Part shown: positions 1-7,478 of the stretch, in pieces
Layout of the letters: every line of letters begins with the position of its first letter
Numbering within the stretch: position 1 is the first letter of the stretch
From: CAYJRW01 sp964372865
Lineage (GTDB): Bacteria > Patescibacteriota > Minisyncoccia > Minisyncoccales > 2-12-FULL-40-12
Assembly: GCA_964372865.1 (NCBI GenBank)
Contig: CAYJRW010000017.1
Location: forward strand, 1 to 11,169
Length of the DNA stretch: 11,169 bases
Direction of reading: 5' to 3'
Position numbers and translations under genes: made by a program
Notes under the pieces: generated by a model
The model's database searches: none
Told to the model about the DNA's origin: nothing
Seen by the model: the letters and a program-made list of their open reading frames with translations, nothing else

Positions 1-251
1 CTGGCAAAATTAATCGTGTCTGTGCCTATGCCGCACCCGATTTCCAAAACCTTTTTGTCTCGCCACTTTTCAAACTCGGCAAAAAGAGGAATATGCGGCT
101 CTACAAAATACTTTCTTGCCTCCACCTCGTCAAAGTATTGTTTGGTGCCAACAGGGCTTGGTGAGTGTCTAATGTTGCAGGGCCGACTATCCCAGTATTC
201 TTTAACTTTTTCAATGGATGTATTGTGGAAAATTTTATTGTTGAGTCTCAT
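1..251 (-). CDS. Class I SAM-dependent methyltransferase, N-terminal part (cut by window edge)
   Basis: The first 83 codons of a gene that continues beyond the left edge. It reads from ATG at 251 as MRLNNKIFHNTSIEKVKEYW and onward without a stop. Near residues 71-79 is the motif LEIGCGIGT, the glycine-rich SAM-binding motif I of class I (Rossmann) methyltransferases. The stretch before it (EYWDSRPCN, then a PVGTK element) looks like the N-terminal extension of a methyltransferase group I associate with polysaccharide clusters of uncultured bacteria; that is from memory. The start overlaps the 3' end of the upstream glycosyltransferase by 17 bases, suggesting co-translation. An in-frame TTG at 263 is an alternative start, but ATG fits better. 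The substrate is unknown; sugar O-methylation is a guess from context. The family call is firm. Confidence 0.85.
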   Translation of the reverse strand, partial: MRLNNKIFHNTSIEKVKEYWDSRPCNIRHSPSPVGTKQYFDEVEARKYFVEPHIPLFAEFEKWRDKKVLEIGCGIGTDTINFA

Positions 252-1491
252 ATACTCTGTCAAAAATCTCGCAAAGTTTTTTGCATTGAGAAAACCTTGA
301 GTACCCTTTAACTTTTGCCCAGTTAAAAACTGGGTATTTACCAGAAAGCGTTTCTTGCATGGCCTTATTCAACTCTTCAAGGTTAGAAACAAGGTATCCT
401 CGGGATGTTTTTCTTAAAATTTCGCCGATTTCTGAATCAGCGCGATTAATCGCTACAATTGGAGCTTTAAATTGTAAATACTCCATCAATTTACCGGGGA
501 GCGTTCCTTCTGAATTTCGCATCATTTTGCTTACATCCTCAAATAAAATTAAGGTATCCGCCTCCTTTTCTTCCTGAAAAATTATTTCTTGCGGAGCAGG
601 CGGCAAGAAATTTATTTTTGAAAGTATATTTTTTCCTCTAGCATATTCCATAATCTCTTCATTTGCTTCAGTGGGCCCCAAGGATCTCAAAACAAAGGAA
701 ATACTATCTTCTCTTTGCTGCGCCAGCCAGTCAACAAATAACTTTACTGCGCCCATACGATGGGCGTGAAAACGGCCGGCATAATAAACAACTTTAAATT
801 TCTTCCTTCTGGCCATTGGTCTGTTCTTCTTTGTATTTTCTTCCCTTTCAGTTCTATCAAATCCATTATAGATAATTTCAGTTGGCCTTTGATAAAGTCT
901 TTCCATTCTTGAAGCCAACCAGGAACCTAAGGTAATAACTGCTGAAGCGCTTTTTATTAGGAATTTATCAATTTGTTCATCTAAAAATTTAATCAATGGA
1001 AGTTTAGAGTTATTCCAAAGAGAGAGGGGGTCGTGGAGATCGGCTATCCAGTATTTTTTAATCTCTTTGGAGAAAAATCTTCCTACCCATAACGGAGCCG
1101 GAGGGTAGCCTGTTGCTATTATTAGGTCTGGTTTTCTATCTTTTACTATATTTTTATTTTTTTTTACTTCCTTGCCCCAAGTAAATAAAAAACGATCAAT
1201 ACTCCCAATCTCCATGCCAAGTTTCTTATAGAAAAAATAAGGCAATTTCAAACTTGGAGGAATTCCCCTCTCACCTTCCTCTGACACGACACCTTCCTTA
1301 TAATAATTCTCTCCTATTCTAATGATATTCTCCTCGGGAATTTTTGCCGGCAAAGTTCCCTCGCTTTTGGTAGTCAGAATAATAGGTTCCCAGCCGAAAT
1401 TTAGCATATAAGGAGCCATCTCGCCGAACCGGCGCGAATTGATATTGTTTACAGGAGGAAAATGATAAGAAACAATTAAAACTCTCTTCAT
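235..1491 (-). CDS. GT4-like (GT-B fold) glycosyltransferase
   Basis: A protein of about 418 residues that likely transfers a sugar from a nucleotide donor to a lipid-linked glycan at the cytoplasmic face of the membrane. It opens with MKRVLIVSYHFPP, the usual first strand and loop of GT4-family N-terminal domains. It has DLHDP near residues 151-155, YNGFD near 208-212 at the domain junction, and an EGTLPGKLMEY segment near 328-338, which matches the C-terminal donor-binding region. No signal peptide or membrane helix is apparent. I place the start at 1491, where ATG overlaps the TGA of the 2-epimerase gene as ATGA. The frame is open back to 1545, but those 18 residues lie inside the upstream gene and precede the normal family N-terminus. 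Donor and acceptor cannot be told from sequence. Confidence 0.9.
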   Translation of the reverse strand: MKRVLIVSYHFPPVNNINSRRFGEMAPYMLNFGWEPIILTTKSEGTLPAKIPEENIIRIGENYYKEGVVSEEGERGIPPSLKLPYFFYKKLGMEIGSIDRFLFTWGKEVKKNKNIVKDRKPDLIIATGYPPAPLWVGRFFSKEIKKYWIADLHDPLSLWNNSKLPLIKFLDEQIDKFLIKSASAVITLGSWLASRMERLYQRPTEIIYNGFDRTEREENTKKNRPMARRKKFKVVYYAGRFHAHRMGAVKLFVDWLAQQREDSISFVLRSLGPTEANEEIMEYARGKNILSKINFLPPAPQEIIFQEEKEADTLILFEDVSKMMRNSEGTLPGKLMEYLQFKAPIVAINRADSEIGEILRKTSRGYLVSNLEELNKAMQETLSGKYPVFNWAKVKGYSRFSQCKKLCEIFDRVYETQQ

Positions 1492-2609
1492 AGTAATTTC
1501 TTTTCCAAAACCTTTAAAATGCGTAAAGAAGCTTTGCCATCCCATTTTTGAGGAATTTTTCTTCTCTTTTTGGGTTTTTTCATCATCTTGTCAAATTGTG
1601 AGAGAATCTCGGCTTTCGTAATTCCTCCAATTACGTTCGTACCAGTTGTCAAAGTAATGGGACGTTCAGTGTTCTGTCTTAAGGTGACACAAGGAACCCC
1701 AAGAAAAGTTGTTTCTTCCTGAACCCCTCCAGAGTCAGTAAGCGTAATTCTTGTATCCTTCAAAAGAGATATTGAGTCAAGGTAGCCAACGGGCTTCAAT
1801 ATGTGGAGATTTCGGGCAAACTTTAATTGCTTGAAAAAATGTGGCGAGAAAAAAGAGATTCTTTCTCTTGCCGAAGGGTGGAGCGGAAACACAAGAGGTA
1901 TTTCTGTCTGCATCATCAATATTGCCTCTAAAATTTCCTCTAGCACGGGTTTAATATCTGTATTGTTGTAGCGATGAAGCGTAAGAACGCCGTACTCTTT
2001 TTTCTTAAAACCTAACTTTTCGGCCATATTTCTTTTTGAAATCTCCTTCCTATGCGCCGCTAAAGTATCAATCATAGTATTTCCTACAAAAAAGATTTTT
2101 GACCTGGGATGACCCTCTTTCAAAAGATTCTTGTTTGCGCTTTCAGAATGCGTAAAAAGAAAATCTGAAAGCATGTCTGTAATCAACCGATTTGATTCTT
2201 CGCTCATAGTTCTGTCAAACGACCTTAGACCAGCTTCAATGTGGCCGAGAGGAATGCGGAGGGCATGAGCTGCGAGCGAACCACCAATTGCTGAATTGGC
2301 ATCCCCCACGACCAAACAGAGCGCAGGTTTCTCTTTTGTGAAATATGTCTCAAGCCGTTTTTTTATAAGAGCAATCTGAGTGGTAAAGGGATATATTCCC
2401 GAGCGAATATTTAAATTGAAATGGGGCTTGGGGATAACAAGGTCTTTGAAAAAGATTCCCGACATTTCAAAATCAAAGTGCTGGCCGGTGTGAAAAAGCT
2501 GATACTCAAAGAATTTGTGTTTTTCCAACAAAGAAACAAGAGAGCTAATTTTCACAAAATTCGGCCTGGCTCCTACCACAATTGCAATTTTCTTTTTTTT
2601 GAATTTCAT
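1488..2609 (-). CDS. wecB: UDP-N-acetylglucosamine 2-epimerase, non-hydrolysing (WecB/WbpI-like)
   Basis: Interconverts UDP-GlcNAc and UDP-ManNAc, or a related 2-acetamido UDP-sugar in WbpI-type enzymes, in the cytoplasm. The 373-residue length is normal for the family. Signatures include GARPNFVK (13-20), VVGDANSA (Asp103), GHIEAGLRSF (Glu125), SEESNR (Glu137), LTLHRYNN (His212) and TDSGGVQEE (291-299). These correspond to the catalytic Asp, two Glu and His and to the UDP-binding loop of the E. coli enzyme. The HRxxN variant after the catalytic histidine is closer to the HRPSN form of many polysaccharide-cluster homologues than to the HRxEN of classic WecB; this comparison is from memory. 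It starts 6 bases after the preceding stop, and its own TGA overlaps the next ATG, suggesting translational coupling. The family is certain; the exact UDP-sugar substrate is not. Confidence 0.94.
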   Translation of the reverse strand: MKFKKKKIAIVVGARPNFVKISSLVSLLEKHKFFEYQLFHTGQHFDFEMSGIFFKDLVIPKPHFNLNIRSGIYPFTTQIALIKKRLETYFTKEKPALCLVVGDANSAIGGSLAAHALRIPLGHIEAGLRSFDRTMSEESNRLITDMLSDFLFTHSESANKNLLKEGHPRSKIFFVGNTMIDTLAAHRKEISKRNMAEKLGFKKKEYGVLTLHRYNNTDIKPVLEEILEAILMMQTEIPLVFPLHPSARERISFFSPHFFKQLKFARNLHILKPVGYLDSISLLKDTRITLTDSGGVQEETTFLGVPCVTLRQNTERPITLTTGTNVIGGITKAEILSQFDKMMKKPKKRRKIPQKWDGKASLRILKVLEKKLL

Positions 2610-2615
2610 TTTATC

Positions 2616-3890
2616 TCAAAGTTCAATGCACTTTTTTAATGTTTCAATAACATAATATAAATCACTTTCATTTAACCCGGGATGACAACCAATGAAAAAA
2701 GCTTTATCTCTTAACCAGCTACTTACGGGTAACACACCTGCTATTCTGCCGGGGACATTCTTAAAACAGGGCTGGTCTGGCAAGCTGCTACAAAATAAAG
2801 CGCGCGTTTCTATGCCTTTTGATTCAAGATACCTAACTACTTTTACCCTTGATATGTGCGCCTCAGGCTTAATAATAATGGGGAAAGCGTAGAATACGTG
2901 GAAAACCGTAGAATCATAAAGGTATGGAATTTGGAAAATGCTTTTAAGCTTATCGTTAAAATTATCTATGTAAAATTTAGCATTCCTAATTCGCTGTTCG
3001 TTGAGCGTATCCAATTTTTTAATCTGCTCTATGCCAAAGGCAGCAGGCGGATCGGCCATGCGGAAATTGTAACCAATTCTGTAAAACACATATCTTTCGT
3101 CGTAATCTTTTAGGTTGTCATTGGAATACCCAAAACGTTCTCCTTTGTAGGATTTCAAACGTCCGAACTCCCTTAACTCGGCAGCTAACTGATAGTACTT
3201 ATCGGAATTTGTAAGGACCATTCCGCCCTCGCCGGTAGTTATATTATGGGCCACATAAAAACTAAAAGTGGCTAAATCTCCGAATGTTCCGACTTTTTTA
3301 CCTCGAAAAGCAGCGCCGTGCGCTTCGCAGCAATCCTCTATAACTTTAAGATTGCGCTTCTCGGCGATTTCCATAATTTTATCCATATCAGCCGGACGAC
3401 CCAAGGTATGAACCGCTATTATAGCTTTGGTTTTTTCAGGATTAATTGCTTTTTCAATTTCTTCGGGATTAATGTTTAGAGTATTGGCGTCAACATCTAC
3501 ATACACCGGAATCATGCCCAGTTGAATTATGGGGCTGGCAACTGTAACAAAAGTGGTGGCAGGTACAATAACCTCATCTCCTCTATTTAAATCTCCTGTT
3601 TCAATAAGCGCGTTTAGTGCCAAAATATTAGCCGAGGTTCCAGAGTTAACAGCTACGGCGTGATGAACACCGATATAATCAGAAAAAATTTTCTCAAATT
3701 CAACTACTTTTTTTTGAGTGGATAACCATCCCTTGAGATAACATTCCAAAACCGCCTTTACTTCTTTTTCGTTATAAAAGCTCCCGCCTACAGGAACGCG
3801 AAATGTTGAGGGATGTCTTTCCTTAGGGCTGATTTCTCTGAAATACTCTTCTAATTTGCGGTAAAGTTCGGTTTCTTTTTCTTGATGCAT
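2616..3890 (-). CDS. DegT/DnrJ/EryC1-fold enzyme with His in place of the PLP lysine; probable PMP-dependent sugar 3-dehydratase (RfbH/ColD-like)
   Basis: An aspartate-aminotransferase-fold sugar enzyme of 424 residues (430 from the alternative start at 3908; numbering below uses the longer form). SGTSAN (89-94), the HTLG segment (167-170), IEDCCEAHG (190-198, Asp192 for the pyridine nitrogen) and TFSFYVAHNITTGEGG (214-229) align with RfbH and E1. The lysine that would bind PLP is His221 (codon CAT at 3248-3246). Histidine here is the hallmark of PMP-dependent C-3 deoxygenases such as ColD, E1 and SpnQ, not of aminotransferases. The loop at 247-280 contains no cysteine, so the [2Fe-2S] ligands of RfbH/E1 are missing, as in ColD. 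I prefer the 3890 start because an AGG lies 7 bases upstream; ATG 3908 overlaps the SDR gene and has no Shine-Dalgarno. The fold is certain; the reaction is inferred. Confidence 0.88.
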   Translation of the reverse strand: MHQEKETELYRKLEEYFREISPKERHPSTFRVPVGGSFYNEKEVKAVLECYLKGWLSTQKKVVEFEKIFSDYIGVHHAVAVNSGTSANILALNALIETGDLNRGDEVIVPATTFVTVASPIIQLGMIPVYVDVDANTLNINPEEIEKAINPEKTKAIIAVHTLGRPADMDKIMEIAEKRNLKVIEDCCEAHGAAFRGKKVGTFGDLATFSFYVAHNITTGEGGMVLTNSDKYYQLAAELREFGRLKSYKGERFGYSNDNLKDYDERYVFYRIGYNFRMADPPAAFGIEQIKKLDTLNEQRIRNAKFYIDNFNDKLKSIFQIPYLYDSTVFHVFYAFPIIIKPEAHISRVKVVRYLESKGIETRALFCSSLPDQPCFKNVPGRIAGVLPVSSWLRDKAFFIGCHPGLNESDLYYVIETLKKCIEL

Positions 3891-3894
3891 GCTT

Positions 3895-4827
3895 TTACCT
3901 AATTTCATAAACTTTTTTTTGCCATTCTACGGTGTGAACCAAACCTTCTTTTAATGAAACAGTTTTTTTGTGACCTAAATCGCGCAGTGCTTTTGTGTTA
4001 TCAAGGTCTTTTACGAGCGTAGCGGTAGCATCTATCTCTTTATATTCAACAAGTCGGTCATCTTTACCAAGTATTTTGAGAATCATATCTGAAACCTGCT
4101 TCATATCGTACAAGTCCCTGTTGCTGATATTGTATATTTCTCCCGGTTTGAATCTCTCACAGATATTGGCAAAGGTATGAATAGCATCATCTATGTAAAG
4201 AAACGCTCTTTTATCGTTCGTATAGACAGTATAGGGCAAATTATGGAGCGCCCGGTAGATAAAAATACAAATAACGCTCCGGTAATCGCTGTAATATTCT
4301 CCGGGCCCGTAGACATTAGAAAAACGCACTCTTACTGTTTCTGTGCCAAACTTCTCAATTGAGTTCATAATTTGCATTTCATTAACCCATTTGCTCATTG
4401 CATAATCGTTGCCCAAACGAACTGCAAACTTTTCTGGCACATCTTCTGTCATAACTCCTGTGTATCTGGTCCCGTAAACCTCTGAACTGCTTGGATAAAT
4501 CAATCTGAATTTATATTTCTCTTGCATTCTCAAAATGTTTTTAGTACCCACAGCATTTGTTTTCCAAAGAGACTCATAGAATTCCTCGCCGCTTTTCCTG
4601 CCGAATTCAGCAGCCATATGATAGACATAATCAAATTTGTGCTCCTGGAAAATTCTTTCCAGTTGACGGTATTCGCTTACGTCACATCTGAAGTATTCGG
4701 GGTCGTGGTAATGGCGGAGGTCTGACCCAAAAACTTGATATCCCCTTTTCCTGAGTTCTTTCCATAGAGGCATTCCGATGGTTCCCAAAGCTCCGGTTAT
4801 TAAAATTTTTGTATTTTTTTGATTCAT
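3895..4827 (-). CDS. NAD-dependent epimerase/dehydratase family protein (extended SDR)
   Basis: A 310-residue cytoplasmic nucleotide-sugar enzyme. ITGALGTIG (10-18) is the Rossmann GxxGxxG motif for NAD(P), YPSSSEVYG (111-119) supplies the active-site serine, Tyr142 and Lys146 form YxxxK, and RFSNVYGPGE is the usual substrate-domain signature. The Asp-Glu pair of the 4,6-dehydratases (RmlB, Gmd: TDEVYG) is not intact: the Asp position is serine. Epimerisation or 4-keto reduction is therefore more likely than 4,6-dehydration. It lies immediately upstream of the His-type DegT enzyme, a pairing consistent with the SDR reducing the 4-keto group after C-3 deoxygenation, as ColC or RfbJ do; this is inference. 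It starts 23 bases after the glycosyltransferase stop, with no clear Shine-Dalgarno. Confidence 0.9.
   Translation of the reverse strand: MNQKNTKILITGALGTIGMPLWKELRKRGYQVFGSDLRHYHDPEYFRCDVSEYRQLERIFQEHKFDYVYHMAAEFGRKSGEEFYESLWKTNAVGTKNILRMQEKYKFRLIYPSSSEVYGTRYTGVMTEDVPEKFAVRLGNDYAMSKWVNEMQIMNSIEKFGTETVRVRFSNVYGPGEYYSDYRSVICIFIYRALHNLPYTVYTNDKRAFLYIDDAIHTFANICERFKPGEIYNISNRDLYDMKQVSDMILKILGKDDRLVEYKEIDATATLVKDLDNTKALRDLGHKKTVSLKEGLVHTVEWQKKVYEIR
3898..3902 (-). promoter_or_regulatory. Probable Shine-Dalgarno for the His-type DegT gene
   Basis: On the minus strand this reads TTAGG, with AGG 7 bases before the ATG at 3890. The competing in-frame ATG at 3908 is preceded only by an A-rich tract with no SD-like bases. 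This favours the shorter product. The site lies across the TAA stop of the SDR gene, so termination and re-initiation may be coupled. The match is short, so confidence is limited. Confidence 0.45.
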
Positions 4828-4850
4828 ATCGATGATTATATATTCATTAT

Positions 4851-6353
4851 TTATAATAACCTTTTTGAAAATTTATAATTGGTGATTTCTCTAACCATAT
4901 TTTCAAAATTTTCAAACAGCATTTTATCTGAATTTTCTTTATACCATTTTACGGCATTTTCGGCAATGTATTTGAATTTCTCATAATTATCCAAAAAGTA
5001 ATTTAATCTCTCATTATTCCCATCTATTTCAGAAAGCGGAATATAGTGTTCAAAAGCTTTCACACCTAACAATTTTAGATCTGGTACTTCGGGGAAAATA
5101 GGGATTGCTCCAGAACCCAATGTCTCATAATATTTTCCGACTAAAGCAGGATATTTCATTCTGCCAAAGACCACATACTTTGCCGACCCCAAGTATTCTG
5201 ACCACTTGTTTAAATATCTAATTTTATTGCCTTGGGAGTCTTTATACTCCAGTCCTTTTTCAGGGTCAGGCGAAAACGTTCCTGTAATCTGTGAAAATTC
5301 TATGTTGAAATTTGGGTATTGGGTTTGAAATTTTTTTATTTGCTTGCCCAACATCACTCTCCCTTTGTAGAGAGGCCCTATGGCGTTTCCAATCACTAAC
5401 AGATCAATTGATTTTTTAGAAAGACTGGGTCTGGTAAAAAAATTGGACGCAAACATGGGATGAAACACAACTTTACTTCTCTCTCCTATACGGAAATTCT
5501 CTTTCCATTGCGCAGGACAACTCGTCAAAATGACATCTGGTCCAAGCCAGTCAAAAACCCATTGAGACGCCTCAGGCTCCCTCCAAAAATCGTGTGTAAA
5601 AAGAATTATGGGAATTGAAGGGCGTTTAAACTTAGGAATGACTCCGGGAAGATACATAAACACAAAATCATATTTTGACCAGTCAATCCCCAAGGGGAAA
5701 GTAGCCAAATCAAGCTGGCAATTGAGCGCCAACTGCCATCTCAACACTCTTTCCATTGGTTCAAGGCGCAGAGCGAAAAATTGGGAGATGGGACCAAAAA
5801 GCACATATATTCCCTTGGGAGTTGGGAGTGCATCATCAACTCCTAACGCAAAATCAAAGTTCTGGTGATAATGCTTCCATAGGTCATTTCCTTGTCTTTG
5901 ACACAAAACCTCGCATTCCTCAGTAGTTAAACAAGAAGAATGAGAAGTAAATAAATTTTTTTGTTTGACTCTAGACAGCCACTCGCTCTGCTGACAAATA
6001 TCACAAGAAAATTGCAAAGAAGGACCGCCGTGCAAAAACATTTCTTTTTTGTTAATCTGATGGCTATTCAGAGAAAAAATATCTCGCCCATTCTCAAACC
6101 AGAATTCCCGCGCTTCCTTCATTAATTTCGTTTGGGGAGCTTTAAACACCTTAGCGCCAATAAAAGGGAAAAGTTTAAAAAGTTGAGGAAGAATAAAACC
6201 ATATGTTATTTTGAGAAACAAAGCATTGTTGTTTAATAATTCCAGCAAAGACTCAGGTAAAAAAAGTAGAATTTTTTTGAAAGCGACCAAAATTCCTTCT
6301 GCTTCAACTAGGTTTTTCAGCCTTTCAATTTTGTAGCTTAAAAAGCTTTTCAT
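4851..6353 (-). CDS. Large GT-B-like glycosyltransferase with cysteine-rich N-terminal insert
   Basis: A 500-residue protein whose C-terminal half looks like a GT-B glycosyltransferase (CgeB-like / glycosyl transferases group 1). ILFTHDFWREP is near 250-260, DVILTSCP near 273-280, and KYYETLGSGAIPIFPEV (407-423) matches the C-terminal donor-site signature, with Glu410 in the usual acidic position. The first 70 residues contain hydrophobic or amphipathic segments (about 21-40 and 46-66) that may attach it to the membrane; no cleavable signal peptide is evident. Residues 117-151 carry five cysteines (117, 120, 141, 147, 151), starting as CDIC, which looks like a metal-binding knuckle; this is unusual for the family. 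It starts 19 bases after the aminotransferase stop; a run of six G lies 14 bases upstream, too far for a standard SD. Substrate unknown. The C-terminal assignment is fairly secure; the N-terminal region is unrecognised. Confidence 0.75.
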   Translation of the reverse strand: MKSFLSYKIERLKNLVEAEGILVAFKKILLFLPESLLELLNNNALFLKITYGFILPQLFKLFPFIGAKVFKAPQTKLMKEAREFWFENGRDIFSLNSHQINKKEMFLHGGPSLQFSCDICQQSEWLSRVKQKNLFTSHSSCLTTEECEVLCQRQGNDLWKHYHQNFDFALGVDDALPTPKGIYVLFGPISQFFALRLEPMERVLRWQLALNCQLDLATFPLGIDWSKYDFVFMYLPGVIPKFKRPSIPIILFTHDFWREPEASQWVFDWLGPDVILTSCPAQWKENFRIGERSKVVFHPMFASNFFTRPSLSKKSIDLLVIGNAIGPLYKGRVMLGKQIKKFQTQYPNFNIEFSQITGTFSPDPEKGLEYKDSQGNKIRYLNKWSEYLGSAKYVVFGRMKYPALVGKYYETLGSGAIPIFPEVPDLKLLGVKAFEHYIPLSEIDGNNERLNYFLDNYEKFKYIAENAVKWYKENSDKMLFENFENMVREITNYKFSKRLL

Positions 6354-6372
6354 AAAAAATGTTATTTCCCCC

Positions 6373-7473
6373 CTATCGTTCGTAGAACTTTTTGATTTTG
6401 CTTGCTACATAGTTCACTTCTCTTGCTGACATTTCAGGATACAAAGGCAAACTCAAAATCTCTCTGGCCAGAAGTTCAGCCGTGGGGAAGTCGCCTTTCT
6501 TGTATCCTAAAAACCTAAAAGCTGGGGTAAGGTGCAGAGGAACTGGGTAGTGCACAAGGGATGAAACGCCAGCCTTTTCCAGATATGATTTAAGCTGATC
6601 TCGTCTTTGGCACCGAATCACGTAGTACTGCACGTTTGACGATCTCAAACTTGCGTCAGGGGGCGTCTGCACAACGTCTTTTAAAAGGTGGTTATAAAGC
6701 TTTGCTAGTTTTCTTCTTCTAGCTATCCATTGGTCCAGTTTTTTGAGCTTGACTCTCAAAATAGCTCCTTGCAGGCCTTCCATGCGGAAATTGTGGCCTA
6801 CAAATCTGTGGTAGTTTTTTACCGCTTGGCCGTGGTCGCGCAATGCCTTCATTTTCAAATACAACTTTCTGTCGTTGGTCACAACGGCTCCTGCTTCACC
6901 GGCCGCCCCCAGCACCTTGCCGGGGTAAAAACTAAAACATCCTGCCTCCCCAAATGTTCCAAGTTGCCTGCCGCGATATCTTACTCCGTGCGTTTGGCAG
7001 GCGTCTTCAACAACGGGTATTCTGTGTTTTTTGGCAACTCTCAATATAGCTTCAATGTCAGACGCTTGGCCGAATAAGTGAACCGGTATAATACACTTGG
7101 TTTTATTGTTTATGGCAATTTCCAGCTTTTTAGGGTTCATTCCATAACCCTGCTCTGCCACATCCACGAAAACTGGTTTGGCTCCCGTGTGATGTATGGC
7201 TTCGGCCGTGGCAAAAAAGGTGTTGGGTTGTGTAATCACCTCGTCCCCTCTTCCTATCCCCAACCCCAACAAAACCAAATGCAAGGCCGAGGTGCCCGAG
7301 TTAATGCCCAAGCAGTATTTCGCCCCGCAATACTTTGCAAACTCTTTTTCAAAAAGTTCAACCTCTTTTCCCAAAATAAAAGCAGAGTCCTGAAAAACTT
7401 TTTTAATGGCTGGCATCAACTCTTTTTTCAGCTCGCGGTATTGAGTTTTCAAGTCAATGAAAGGAATTATCAT
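6373..7473 (-). CDS. DegT/DnrJ/EryC1/StrS sugar aminotransferase (lysine type)
   Basis: A PLP-dependent enzyme that transfers an amino group, usually from glutamate, to a keto nucleotide-sugar. Its 366 residues are typical for the family. It opens with IPFIDLKTQYRELK and has NSGTSALHL (58-66), QPNTFFATAEA (82-92), VEDACQTHG (155-163, Asp157 contacting the pyridine nitrogen) and CFSFYPGKVLGAAGEAG (179-195), with Lys186 as the Schiff-base lysine. The intact lysine contrasts with the histidine of the other DegT protein in the window. It starts 5 bases after the SDR-HAD stop, with no strong Shine-Dalgarno. A Gfo/Idh dehydrogenase in the same operon suggests it may aminate a 3-keto sugar, as WbpE does with WbpB, or FdtB/QdtB-like enzymes; this is inference. 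DNA here is richer in G+C than in the next gene. Confidence 0.92.
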   Translation of the reverse strand: MIIPFIDLKTQYRELKKELMPAIKKVFQDSAFILGKEVELFEKEFAKYCGAKYCLGINSGTSALHLVLLGLGIGRGDEVITQPNTFFATAEAIHHTGAKPVFVDVAEQGYGMNPKKLEIAINNKTKCIIPVHLFGQASDIEAILRVAKKHRIPVVEDACQTHGVRYRGRQLGTFGEAGCFSFYPGKVLGAAGEAGAVVTNDRKLYLKMKALRDHGQAVKNYHRFVGHNFRMEGLQGAILRVKLKKLDQWIARRRKLAKLYNHLLKDVVQTPPDASLRSSNVQYYVIRCQRRDQLKSYLEKAGVSSLVHYPVPLHLTPAFRFLGYKKGDFPTAELLAREILSLPLYPEMSAREVNYVASKIKKFYER

Positions 7474-7478
7474 ATTTG

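Noticed and set aside
1..300. A plus-strand open frame of 94 codons at the left edge.
   Set aside because: The minus strand over the same bases encodes a methyltransferase start with an intact SAM-binding motif.
1492..1545. An 18-residue N-terminal extension of the GT4-like glycosyltransferase.
   Set aside because: It lies wholly inside the 2-epimerase gene and precedes the typical MKRVLIVSYHFPP start, which has an ATGA overlap.
2616..3908. Calling this DegT protein an ordinary aminotransferase.
   Set aside because: The lysine needed for the internal aldimine is histidine (codon CAT at 3248-3246), so standard transamination is unlikely.
3895..4827. Calling the SDR a dTDP-glucose or GDP-mannose 4,6-dehydratase.
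   Set aside because: The Asp of the catalytic Asp-Glu pair is serine in SSSEVYG.
4828..4850. AT-rich spacer between the glycosyltransferase and SDR genes as a promoter or terminator.
   Set aside because: It is only 23 bases long, with no stem-loop plus T-tract and no convincing -35/-10 pair; AT-richness is expected here.
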